DNA of 64,000 nt from NCBI RefSeq assembly GCF_004168255.1, contig NZ_SEWG01000003.1, positions 434,001 through 498,000 on the forward strand. Direction: 5' to 3'. The position numbers and the translations under genes are program-made. Origin of the DNA: Mucilaginibacter terrigena. Its GTDB lineage: Bacteria > Bacteroidota > Bacteroidia > Sphingobacteriales > Sphingobacteriaceae. How positions within the stretch are numbered: position 1 is the first letter of the stretch; every line of letters begins with the position of its first letter. Positions 26,853-35,609 of the stretch are shown in pieces. The notes under the pieces were generated by a model. The model saw nothing but the letters and a program-made list of their open reading frames with translations. It did no database searches and had not been told where the DNA came from.

Positions 26853-27431
26853 TTGAAAAAGAGAATTGCCATTTTTGCTTCCGGATCGGGATCAAACGCC
26901 CAAAAGATAATGGAGCATTTTAAGCGCAACGCCGATGCCGAAGTTGTATTGATACTAACCAACAACCCGCAGGCCTACGTTTTGCAGCGTGCCGATAACT
27001 TCGAGATCCCGTCGCACATATTTACACGCCACGAGTTTTATGATACCGACGATGTGATAAGCCTGCTTAAAAATCTGCAGGTAGATATTATTGTGCTTGC
27101 CGGCTTTTTATGGCTGGTGCCGCCAAGCTTGCTGAACGCGTTCCCCAATAAGATCATTAACCTGCATCCTGCGCTGCTTCCAAAATTTGGCGGCAAGGGT
27201 ATGTATGGCGATAACGTACACAAAGCTGTGCTTGCAGCCGGCGAAGAAGAATCGGGCATTACCATACACTTCGTAAACACCCAGTTTGACGAAGGCGAGG
27301 TGATCCACCAATCACGCTTTAAGATAGAACCCGGCGACAACCTGGAGATGGTAAAATTTAAAGGCCAGCAACTGGAGCACCAGCACTTCCCTAAGGTGAT
27401 TGAGAATTTGTTAAAAAAGATGAGGTCGTAA
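26853..27431 (+). CDS. purN: phosphoribosylglycinamide formyltransferase
   Basis: 192 residues from a TTG start; no ATG lies near, and TTG gives the exact family N-terminus KKRIAIFASGSGSNAQ. Third step of purine synthesis: formyl transfer from 10-formyl-tetrahydrofolate to GAR. Catalytic Asn103, His105 (INLHPALLPKFGG) and Asp146 (QFDEGEVIHQ) are present. The phosphate loop is GSGSN. It lies close to purH (28138), with a convergent STM3941 gene between them. Confidence 0.96.
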   Translation: MKKRIAIFASGSGSNAQKIMEHFKRNADAEVVLILTNNPQAYVLQRADNFEIPSHIFTRHEFYDTDDVISLLKNLQVDIIVLAGFLWLVPPSLLNAFPNKIINLHPALLPKFGGKGMYGDNVHKAVLAAGEEESGITIHFVNTQFDEGEVIHQSRFKIEPGDNLEMVKFKGQQLEHQHFPKVIENLLKKMRS

Positions 27432-27434
27432 AAG

Positions 27435-27965
27435 TTACAGATTTGGCCTTTTCTCTTGTATAAGTTTATACAATTCATCAAAACTTATTCTGAGCGAATT
27501 TGCCGACACCGCAACCGGTGAGCCGTACATCCTGTTATTTAATGATGCTATTCGCCTGCTCAGGGCATTTGGCTGCCGCCTGATGTATCCGTCGGCATCG
27601 TTCACCACCACCACAATAATTTTTTGGCGGTTAACATCCACTACGTTTAATCCTAAAACATCTTCCCAGGGTACAAAACCAACTGACAACATGCTTGAGT
27701 TATCGGTAAAACCATCGTTATCAATAACAAATCCGGCTTGGGTGTCAAATAATTTATTTACAATGTATAGCGCCACCACTCCAAAAACTACAATGGCCGC
27801 AATGCCTATCGCCATAATTAAAATATGGTTACGATGAAACTGGTAGGGATTGCTTACAAACCAAACCCCGGCGGCCACAAACAGTGCCGAGCCTGCAAGG
27901 GCTAAGGTCATCTTGGTTTTGCTTAGCGGGATTTCAGTAACATCAAGCGGATTAGTAGGTTGCAT
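27435..27965 (-). CDS. STM3941-family membrane protein
   Basis: 176 residues, two membrane helices (LALAGSALFVAAGVWFV and ILIMAIGIAAIVVFGVVALY), then a cytoplasmic PH-like part (GFVIDNDGFTDNSS, PWEDVLGLNVVDVNRQKIIVV). This matches the STM3941 family, of unknown function. Convergent with purN (three-base gap) and divergent from purH. Confidence 0.75.
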   Translation of the reverse strand: MQPTNPLDVTEIPLSKTKMTLALAGSALFVAAGVWFVSNPYQFHRNHILIMAIGIAAIVVFGVVALYIVNKLFDTQAGFVIDNDGFTDNSSMLSVGFVPWEDVLGLNVVDVNRQKIIVVVVNDADGYIRRQPNALSRRIASLNNRMYGSPVAVSANSLRISFDELYKLIQEKRPNL

Positions 27966-28107
27966 TTTGCTTGTGAATTTACTGATAAAGCACCAGGATA
28001 AAAGATTTGTTTTGCAATTATTACGGGCATCTTAAACGTGTTGAAAATAATGCATTAATCTCTTCAACTAATCGCTAATTAACTAACCACTAATTAACTA
28101 AATTCCT

Positions 28108-28115
28108 TACCTTTG
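28108..28115 (+). promoter_or_regulatory. purH -7 promoter element
   Basis: TACCTTTG, a perfect TAnnTTTG match, 23 bases before the purH ATG. No TTTG is seen at the -33 distance. Confidence 0.5.
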
Positions 28116-28137
28116 CGGCTCAAAATTTCCTGTCGTA

Positions 28138-29664
28138 ATGAGTGACTCTGTACAAATAAAAAACGCCCTGATTTCTGTTTATTACAAAGACAACCTTGAG
28201 CCTATAATTCATGAGTTGAACCGCCTTGGTGTGAAAATATATTCTACCGGTGGTACCGAAACTTTTATACGCGACCTTGGTGTTGATGTTATTGCTGTTG
28301 AGGACCTTACCTCGTACCCATCTATTTTGGGTGGGCGGGTAAAAACCCTGCACCCGAAGGTGTTTGGGGGTATTTTGGCCCGCCGAAGTTTCGACAGCGA
28401 TGAACAGCAGCTGGCACAGTACGAGATCCCCGAAATCGACCTGGTAATTGTTGACCTGTACCCCTTCGAGGAAACAGTAAACTCGGGTGCCGGGCAGGAA
28501 GATATCATCGAGAAGATAGACATTGGCGGTATCTCGCTTATCCGCGCAGCAGCCAAAAACTTTAAGGACGTGGTTATCCTGGCCTCTAAAAACGATTACA
28601 ACGAGCTTGAAGAGATCCTGAAAACACAGGAAGGTGCAACCACTATAGACCAGCGCCGCCGTTTCGCCCAAAAAGCGTTTAACATCTCATCAAACTACGA
28701 TACCCATATTTTCCAGTATTTTGACCGTAACCACCCGATGCCTGTTTTTAAACAAAGCATCCAAACCAGCCAGGTTTTACGTTATGGCGAAAACCCGCAT
28801 CAAAAAGGCATTTTCTACGGGAACCTTGATGCCATGTTCAACAAACTGAATGGTAAAGAGCTATCATACAACAACCTGGTTGATGTTGATGCTGCCGTTG
28901 CTTTGATAGATGAATTTACCGAGCCTACAATCGCCATATTAAAACATACCAACGCTTGCGGTATCGCATCGCGCCAGCACATTAAGCAAGCCTGGATAGA
29001 TGCTTTAGCCTGCGACCCGGTTTCGGCTTTTGGTGGTGTTATCATCGCAAACGATGAAATTGATGCCGCTACCGCGACAGAAATTGACAAGATATTTTAC
29101 GAGGTATTAATTGCCCCGGCATTTACAGACGAGGCCGTGCAAATATTATCAGCCAAAAAGAACCGCATTGTACTGGTTCGCCAGCCGGTTGAGCTGCCGC
29201 TTAAGCAGTTTAAAACTTTACTCAACGGTGTTATCGAGCAGGATAAAGACCTTGTTGTTGAAGGCCCGGCGCAAATGAATTCAGTTACCGATAAAAAGGC
29301 TACCGAGCACGAACTGCGCGACCTGCACTTTGCCAACAAAGTTGTTAAGCATACCAAATCAAACACCATCGTATTTGCTAAAGACAATCAGTTAATGGCA
29401 AGCGGAGTTGGCCAAACTTCAAGGGTAGATTCTCTGAAACAGGCTATCATTAAAGCCGAAAGTTTTGGGTTTGACCTTAAAGGCGCTGTTATGGCATCTG
29501 ATGCTTTCTTCCCCTTCCCGGATTGTGTGGAGATAGCTGCCGATGCAGGTATTGCTGCTGTTTTACAGCCGGGCGGTTCTATAAAAGACCAGGACTCCAT
29601 TAACATGTGTAACCAAAAAGGCATTGCCATGGTTACTACAGGGGTTCGCCATTTTAAACATTAA
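28138..29664 (+). CDS. purH: bifunctional AICAR formyltransferase/IMP cyclohydrolase
   Basis: 508 residues, standard. It catalyses the last two steps of IMP synthesis. N-terminal MGS-like cyclohydrolase domain (STGGTETFIRDLGV, GRVKTLHPKVFGG at about 66-78) and C-terminal transformylase domain with RYGENPHQKG, HTNACGIA and SGVGQTSRVDS. The start ATG follows a good -7 box. Its location before the mre operon is a common Bacteroidota arrangement. Confidence 0.97.
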   Translation: MSDSVQIKNALISVYYKDNLEPIIHELNRLGVKIYSTGGTETFIRDLGVDVIAVEDLTSYPSILGGRVKTLHPKVFGGILARRSFDSDEQQLAQYEIPEIDLVIVDLYPFEETVNSGAGQEDIIEKIDIGGISLIRAAAKNFKDVVILASKNDYNELEEILKTQEGATTIDQRRRFAQKAFNISSNYDTHIFQYFDRNHPMPVFKQSIQTSQVLRYGENPHQKGIFYGNLDAMFNKLNGKELSYNNLVDVDAAVALIDEFTEPTIAILKHTNACGIASRQHIKQAWIDALACDPVSAFGGVIIANDEIDAATATEIDKIFYEVLIAPAFTDEAVQILSAKKNRIVLVRQPVELPLKQFKTLLNGVIEQDKDLVVEGPAQMNSVTDKKATEHELRDLHFANKVVKHTKSNTIVFAKDNQLMASGVGQTSRVDSLKQAIIKAESFGFDLKGAVMASDAFFPFPDCVEIAADAGIAAVLQPGGSIKDQDSINMCNQKGIAMVTTGVRHFKH

Positions 29665-29879
29665 TTTAGAGATTGGAGATCAGTTAATTAAAGATTAGTG
29701 CCAGTCAGTTTGTAGTAAAGGTGTTATTGCTTTTATGACCAACTAATCTCTAACAACAAATACGAATTTTAAAAAATTAGAGTTATTAATTACTAATTTA
29801 CACGCATACCGCGCCCGTGTTATTTGGCGCAAAAACAGTCTTAAATATTACATTTCAGCATAATTAGAAATACCGCCAC

Positions 29880-30902
29880 ATGGGTTTATTTAATTTTTTT
29901 ACACAAGAGATAGCAATTGACCTGGGTACTGCCAATACCCTGATCATACATAATGATAAAGTTGTTGTTGATGAGCCATCCATCGTGGCTTTTGACCGTA
30001 CAACAAACAAAGTAATTGCCATTGGCCGCCAGGCCATGCAAATGGAGGGCAAAACCCACGATAACATCCGTACCGTTCGCCCGCTTAAAGATGGTGTAAT
30101 TGCCGACTTTAACGCTGCCGAGCTGATGATACGCGGTATGATCAAAATGATCAATCAAGGCAAAGGATGGTTTTTTCCATCATTGCGTATGGTTATCTGT
30201 ATCCCATCGGGTATTACCGAAGTAGAGAAACGCGCGGTACGCGATAGCGCCGAAATTGCAGGTGCTAAAGAAGTTTACCTGATCTACGAACCAATGGCTG
30301 CTGCCGTGGGTATCGGTATCGACGTAGAGGAGCCTATGGGTAACATGATCATCGATATTGGTGGTGGTACTACCGAGATAGCGGTTATCGCTTTATCGGG
30401 TATCGTTTGTGACCAGTCTATCCGCGTTGCGGGAGATAACTTCGACTCTGATATCGTACAGTACATCCGTCGCCAGCATAACATCATGATCGGTGACCGT
30501 ACTGCCGAAAAAATAAAAATTGAAGTAGGCGCGGCATTGCCGGAGCTTAGTGAACCACCTGCAGATTTTGCGGTACAGGGTCGCGACCTGATGACCGGCG
30601 TTCCAAAACAGATCACCGTATCGTATACCGAGATAGCGCATTGTCTTGATAAATCGATCTCGAAAATTGAGGAAGCGATATTAAAGGCTTTGGAGATTAC
30701 CCCGCCCGAGCTTTCTGCAGATATTTACCAGACCGGTATTTACCTTACAGGCGGTGGCGCATTACTGCGCGGACTTGATAAACGGGTAGCTGCAAAAACC
30801 AAACTACCCGTGCACGTTGCCGAAGACCCACTTCGCGCCGTAGTACGCGGTACCGGTACAGCCCTAAAAAATATAGGTAACTTTAAGTTTTTAATGCAGT
30901 AA
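29880..30902 (+). CDS. mreB: rod shape-determining protein MreB
   Basis: 340 residues. Actin-like cytoskeletal ATPase that organises lateral wall synthesis. Phosphate-binding and adenosine motifs: IDLGTANTLIIHNDK, VVDEPSIVAF, MIIDIGGGTTEIAVI, and GGGALLRGLDKRV. First gene of mreB-mreC-mreD-mrdA-rodA; separated from purH by a 215-base spacer carrying a GATTAGAGATTAG-type repeat. Confidence 0.97.
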   Translation: MGLFNFFTQEIAIDLGTANTLIIHNDKVVVDEPSIVAFDRTTNKVIAIGRQAMQMEGKTHDNIRTVRPLKDGVIADFNAAELMIRGMIKMINQGKGWFFPSLRMVICIPSGITEVEKRAVRDSAEIAGAKEVYLIYEPMAAAVGIGIDVEEPMGNMIIDIGGGTTEIAVIALSGIVCDQSIRVAGDNFDSDIVQYIRRQHNIMIGDRTAEKIKIEVGAALPELSEPPADFAVQGRDLMTGVPKQITVSYTEIAHCLDKSISKIEEAILKALEITPPELSADIYQTGIYLTGGGALLRGLDKRVAAKTKLPVHVAEDPLRAVVRGTGTALKNIGNFKFLMQ

Positions 30903-30910
30903 TTTCGATA

Positions 30911-30979
30911 TACGGTTTACGATTTTAGATTTACGATTGTGTAAATTCATAAATCGTAAATCGTACATCTAAAATCGTA
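30911..30979. repeat. inverted A/T-rich repeat between mreB and mreC
   Basis: Two inverted arms of about 28 bases (30911-30938 and 30952-30979) made of TTTACGATTTTAG and CGTAAATC units. Same family as 22583-22614 and 23582-23613. In the mre transcript it could fold into a hairpin between mreB and mreC; it has no T run after it. Confidence 0.7.
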
Positions 30980-30987
30980 ATTCTCCG

Positions 30988-31821
30988 ATGCGTAACCTCC
31001 TGATATTTATCACCAAGTACAACGCATTCTTCCTGTTTCTTATTTTTGAGATAGTATCACTGCTTATCTATATCAAATACAACTCTTTTCAAAAGGCATC
31101 TTTTATTAACAGTACTAACCAGGTTACCGGTAATTTATATGCCAAAGCCGATGAGTTAAAGGGCTACCTGTCTTTAAAAGATGTAAACGATAAACTGGCC
31201 AAAGAAAACGCCGAACTGCGTAACCAGTTGCGTGCGTCGAAATATGCTGATACTGTTGCCCGTAAAACGGTTAACGACACCATTTACAAGCAGCAATACG
31301 AATATATCGAGGCGCAGGTTATCAACAACTCCATCAATAAACGTAACAACTATTTAACCATTAGCCGTGGCAGCCGCGATGGTATTGCAAAAGGGATGGG
31401 GGTAATATCCAGTTTGGGTGTTGTTGGCAAAGTGATATTTGTAGGCGAGCATTTATCTATCATACAATCCCTGCTGCACAAGGAATCGCGCTTTAGCGCC
31501 ATGCTGGCAGCCAACAGGGAGATAGGTTATGTAGAGTGGGGCGATGATCTGGACCCACGGAAAGGGTTGCTGGTTGACGTATCAAACAACGCGCAGCCCA
31601 AAATTGGCGAACTGGTGGTAACGTCAGATCTGTCGCTTTTCCCGGCGGGGATACCTTTAGGCAAAGTAACCAGGCTAACAACCAAAAGCGGCGGCTTTTT
31701 CCTGAATATGGAAGTGGCCCTTGCAACCGACTTTAGCAAGCTGGAATACGTGTACGTGGTAATTAACAAGTTTGCACAAGAGCAGGCGGGACTGGAGGCC
31801 CAGGAGAAAAAAGATGAGTAG
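30988..31821 (+). CDS. mreC: rod shape-determining protein MreC
   Basis: 277 residues. One membrane helix (FFLFLIFEIVSLLIYI), a coiled coil about residues 50-75 (LAKENAELRNQLRAS), then the beta-rich MreC domain (NNYLTISRGSRDGIAKGMGV, FPAGIPLGKVTRL). It anchors the elongasome between MreB and the periplasmic synthases. The ATG follows the inverted repeat by eight bases; the end overlaps mreD by eight bases. Confidence 0.93.
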   Translation: MRNLLIFITKYNAFFLFLIFEIVSLLIYIKYNSFQKASFINSTNQVTGNLYAKADELKGYLSLKDVNDKLAKENAELRNQLRASKYADTVARKTVNDTIYKQQYEYIEAQVINNSINKRNNYLTISRGSRDGIAKGMGVISSLGVVGKVIFVGEHLSIIQSLLHKESRFSAMLAANREIGYVEWGDDLDPRKGLLVDVSNNAQPKIGELVVTSDLSLFPAGIPLGKVTRLTTKSGGFFLNMEVALATDFSKLEYVYVVINKFAQEQAGLEAQEKKDE

Positions 31822-32332
31822 GATAATATTAATAAACCTGGTGCGCTTTGTGATGCTGGTTTTACTGCAGGTATTTTTACTCAAAAATATTTCGCTGTAT
31901 AATTTATCGGTGCCCTACCTGTATATCCTGTTTATACTGCTGCTGCCGTTCGAGACGCCAAACCTGGTGCTTTTTGTGCTGGCCTTTATTTTAGGATTAA
32001 CCATTGATGCTTTTTACGATACTCCCGGCCTGCACGCCGCGGCTTGTACATTGCTTGCCTTTGTACGGATATTCTTTATCAGCATAACGGTACAAAAGGA
32101 TGGCTTTGATAACGAGCCCGAGCCTACGCTAAGCATAATGGGTTTCAGGTGGTTTTTTACTTATGCACTTGTTCTCACGCTTTTCCATCATTTCTTCCTA
32201 TTCAACCTGGAAGTTTTCAGGCTATCTGAGATCACTTACACACTAAGCCGGTTCTTATCGAGTTCAATATTTACAGTATTTTTGATGCTGGTTTCGGGCT
32301 TATTGTTTTTCAGAAAGAAAGAGCGTAAATAA
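31814..32332 (+). CDS. mreD: rod shape-determining protein MreD
   Basis: 172 residues from the ATG at 31814, which overlaps the mreC stop; the longer frame starting at 31772 lies inside mreC. Five or six hydrophobic segments; the conserved FILGLTIDAFYDTPGLHAAA is diagnostic. Integral inner-membrane partner of MreC. Its stop codon abuts the mrdA ATG. Confidence 0.9.
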   Translation: MSRIILINLVRFVMLVLLQVFLLKNISLYNLSVPYLYILFILLLPFETPNLVLFVLAFILGLTIDAFYDTPGLHAAACTLLAFVRIFFISITVQKDGFDNEPEPTLSIMGFRWFFTYALVLTLFHHFFLFNLEVFRLSEITYTLSRFLSSSIFTVFLMLVSGLLFFRKKERK

Positions 32333-34345
32333 ATGAATAGTTTTTTTGAGCGGAGATACGTTATAGCAGGGATATTTATAACCCTTATATTGGTATTGCT
32401 TGCCCGGCTGTTTTACATACAGGTGGTTGATGACCGCTACTTTTTATACGCGCAAAATAATGTGATGCGCCGTATTATGCAGTACCCGGCCCGTGGCCCT
32501 ATCCTTGACCGTACCGGTAAAATAATGGTACAAAACGAGCCCATATACGATATAATGGTTATACCAAAACAGGTAAAACCTTTTGATACGGTTGAATTTT
32601 GTAAGTTATTGGGTATAGATAAAGAGGGGTTTGATAAGCGCTTTGCAAAAGCAAAAGTTTATTCGCCCCGGCTTGCATCTGTATTTGAAAAGCAATTATC
32701 CTTACAAGCGTATGCTTCCTTTCAGGAGCGGCTATCCGAGTTTCCGGGTTTTTATCCCCAACGCAGGTCAGTTCGGATCTATCCGGATTCGGCAGCGGCA
32801 CAATTTCTTGGTTATATTGGCGAGGCTACAGATGCCATTATTAAAAGGTCGAACGGATATTATAGCCCGGGTGATTATGTAGGCATCACCGGTGTCGAAA
32901 AATCGTACGAAACCATACTGCGGGGCCAGCGCGGCGTTCAGAATTTGCTATACGATTCGCACAACGTAGCTAAAGGAAGCTACGCCAACGGCGCTTACGA
33001 TACAGCCGCTGTTGCCGGCGAACGGCTGGTATCGTCACTTGATATGCGCATCCAGCGGCTTGGCGAAACACTGATGCAAAATAAGGTGGGCAGTATTGTT
33101 GCCATTGAACCATCAAGCGGCGAGATACTTTGCTTTGTAAGCAGCCCAACCTACGACCCTAATTTACTGGTAGGCCGCGAACGCGGTAATAATGCCGCCA
33201 AATTATATAAGGACCCATACAAGCCATTTTTTACAAGGCCTATACAGGCTAAGTATCCACCGGGGTCGTCATTTAAACCTCTGAGCGCGCTGATTGCATT
33301 GCAGGAAGGCATTATAACGCCGCAAACCACTTACTTATGCCCGGGGCGCTACCTGGCAAATAACGGTAAACCAAAATGTACCCACGTACACGGGCTGGTT
33401 AACCTTAGCAGCGCCATTGCCGAATCGTGCAACGGGTACTTTGCCATGGTGTTCGAAAAATTAATGAACGCGCATGGTGCTAAAAACACCGAAAGTTCTT
33501 TCGACTCGTGGCGTAATAATGTAAACAAGTTTGGCTTTGGGGTAAAGCTTGATGTAGATATCCCAAGCGAATCGAGGGGTAACGTACCAACATCAGGTTT
33601 TTACGACAGGTACTATCAAAAGGGCGGTTGGCGTTCAAAAACCATCCTGTCGCTGGCTATTGGGCAGGGCGAACTGGAGGCCACGCCACTGCAACTGGCC
33701 AATATCGAGGCTACCATTGCCAACCATGGGTTTTATTATAAACCACACCTTATAAAAGCCATTGGGGATAAAGCCGTTATTAAAAAAGAATATACACTTA
33801 AAAACTATGTAGGTATCAACCCACAATATTTTGAGCCCGTTATAGATGGTATGCAAAACGTGGTAGACCACGGTACGGCCGTAGGATCGAAAATACCGGG
33901 CATTGTAATGTGTGGCAAAACAGGTACGGCACAAAATCCGCATGGTAAAAACCATTCGTTATTTGTGGCATATGCCCCGCGCGATAACCCTAAGATTGCT
34001 ATTGCCGTAGTGGTAGAAAACTCGGGCGATGGCGGTACCTGGGCGGCGCCTATAGCCAGCTTTATTGTAGAACAATACTTACGGGGCAGTATATCTAAAC
34101 GCCCGTCGGGTATTTATCCCGAGTATTACATAGAAAAGAATTTGCTGCCCGATGTAATTGTAAAACCTGCCGATAAAGCGAAGCTAAAAGCGGACAGCCT
34201 GAAAAAAGCAACTGCCGATTCGCTTAAAAAAGTAAAAGCCGATTCCATAAAAAAGTCGAAATTAATATCGGCCAAAAATAAACCTGCTAAAAAAGTAGAT
34301 GGGCAATTAACAGCTATGCTGCCAAAACAAACGGACGATGAATAA
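32333..34345 (+). CDS. mrdA: penicillin-binding protein 2 (elongation transpeptidase)
   Basis: 670 residues. One N-terminal membrane helix (YVIAGIFITLILVLLARLFY), the dimerisation domain (PARGPILDRTGKIMVQNEP), and the transpeptidase domain: SSFK with nucleophile Ser312, SCN in AESCNGYF, and KTGTAQNP. It crosslinks peptidoglycan in lateral wall growth together with RodA, which follows with an eight-base overlap. The last 60 residues are a basic tail with a repeated ADSLKK unit, not part of the enzyme fold. Confidence 0.94.
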   Translation: MNSFFERRYVIAGIFITLILVLLARLFYIQVVDDRYFLYAQNNVMRRIMQYPARGPILDRTGKIMVQNEPIYDIMVIPKQVKPFDTVEFCKLLGIDKEGFDKRFAKAKVYSPRLASVFEKQLSLQAYASFQERLSEFPGFYPQRRSVRIYPDSAAAQFLGYIGEATDAIIKRSNGYYSPGDYVGITGVEKSYETILRGQRGVQNLLYDSHNVAKGSYANGAYDTAAVAGERLVSSLDMRIQRLGETLMQNKVGSIVAIEPSSGEILCFVSSPTYDPNLLVGRERGNNAAKLYKDPYKPFFTRPIQAKYPPGSSFKPLSALIALQEGIITPQTTYLCPGRYLANNGKPKCTHVHGLVNLSSAIAESCNGYFAMVFEKLMNAHGAKNTESSFDSWRNNVNKFGFGVKLDVDIPSESRGNVPTSGFYDRYYQKGGWRSKTILSLAIGQGELEATPLQLANIEATIANHGFYYKPHLIKAIGDKAVIKKEYTLKNYVGINPQYFEPVIDGMQNVVDHGTAVGSKIPGIVMCGKTGTAQNPHGKNHSLFVAYAPRDNPKIAIAVVVENSGDGGTWAAPIASFIVEQYLRGSISKRPSGIYPEYYIEKNLLPDVIVKPADKAKLKADSLKKATADSLKKVKADSIKKSKLISAKNKPAKKVDGQLTAMLPKQTDDE

Positions 34346-35609
34346 CCAACAGCGTAGTTTCTTTTTTAATGTGGATTGGGTAACGGTACTTATTTACCTG
34401 GCGCTGTGCGTTATCGGCTGGTTTAATATTCACGCGGCAGTGTATGATGAAGATCATCGCAGTATGTTAGATTTTGATACCCAGTATGGTAAGCAGTTCA
34501 TCTTCATTATTTCGGCCCTGGTGATTGGTACGGTCATCCTTCTGCTCGAGAGCCGCTTCCTGTCGGCCTTAGCGCCTGCCTTTTACGTGGTAACGGTGCT
34601 GTTGCTTGTAGTAGTGCTGGTTGCCGGGCACAATGTTGGGGGTAACCAGGCCTGGATAGATATGGGTGGGGGGTTCAGGCTGCAGCCATCGGAGTTTGCC
34701 AAATTTGCAACCTGCCTTTTGCTGGCGCGGTACCTTAGCGCTACTAATGTAAAGGTTACCGATCCAAAATCATTCCTGATAGCCGGCGGTATTATTTTGC
34801 TGCCCATGATGTTGATAAAGCTTCAGCCGGATGATGGGTCTACCCTTGTGTTTTGTTCGCTCATACTGGTATTGTACCGCGAGGGCTTATCCGTTTATTT
34901 CCTTATCGTTATTGGCCTGCTGGCTACCCTGTTTGTATCGGCCCTGCTGGTTAATGTGTGGTACATTATTATAGTATTGGTTGCACTGGCGGCGTTGCTG
35001 CTATTTCTTTTTGGAAAGAACCGCAAATTTGTTACCGGCCTTATCATCGGGCTGGTATTGGCTATTGGCTTTGTTTTTTGTGTAAAACCGCTATATTTTC
35101 ATGGCTTGAAACCACACCAGCGCGTACGCATCGATGAGGTGCTTGGCCTTACTAAAGATCTGCGGGGTGTTGGCTACAATCAAAATCAATCAAAAATTGC
35201 CATTGGCTCGGGCCGTGTATGGGGTAAAGGCTACCTGCAAGGCACACAAACCAAATACTCCTTTGTACCCGAGCAAAGCACCGATTTTATATTTTGTACC
35301 GTAGGCGAGGAGTGGGGGTTTGCAGGTTCGGTTGTGGTAATGGGCTTATACCTGTTTTTGTTACTGCGGATAGTAATGATAGCCGAGCGACAGCGTGCGC
35401 CATTCTCGCGCATATATGGTTATGGGGTGGCATCCATCATTTTTTGCCATGTTGTTATCAACATCGCTATGGCCATAGGTTACATGCCGGTAATAGGTAT
35501 CCCGCTGCCATTTATCAGTTATGGGGGTTCGTCGTTATGGAGCTTTACAGTACTGTTGTTTATCCTGCTTAAGCTCGACTCGAACCGGATGGGTATGAAC
35601 TACGCGTAA
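34338..35609 (+). CDS. rodA: rod shape-determining protein RodA (SEDS glycosyltransferase)
   Basis: 423 residues with about ten membrane helices. The SEDS family polymerises glycan strands together with PBP2. Motifs: GGNQAWIDMGGGFRLQPSEFAKF, KLQPDDGSTLVF, FVPEQSTDFIFCTVGEEWGF, and ISYGGSS near the end. Last gene of the mre operon; it overlaps the convergent coiled-coil gene by ten bases. Confidence 0.94.
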   Translation: MNNQQRSFFFNVDWVTVLIYLALCVIGWFNIHAAVYDEDHRSMLDFDTQYGKQFIFIISALVIGTVILLLESRFLSALAPAFYVVTVLLLVVVLVAGHNVGGNQAWIDMGGGFRLQPSEFAKFATCLLLARYLSATNVKVTDPKSFLIAGGIILLPMMLIKLQPDDGSTLVFCSLILVLYREGLSVYFLIVIGLLATLFVSALLVNVWYIIIVLVALAALLLFLFGKNRKFVTGLIIGLVLAIGFVFCVKPLYFHGLKPHQRVRIDEVLGLTKDLRGVGYNQNQSKIAIGSGRVWGKGYLQGTQTKYSFVPEQSTDFIFCTVGEEWGFAGSVVVMGLYLFLLLRIVMIAERQRAPFSRIYGYGVASIIFCHVVINIAMAIGYMPVIGIPLPFISYGGSSLWSFTVLLFILLKLDSNRMGMNYA

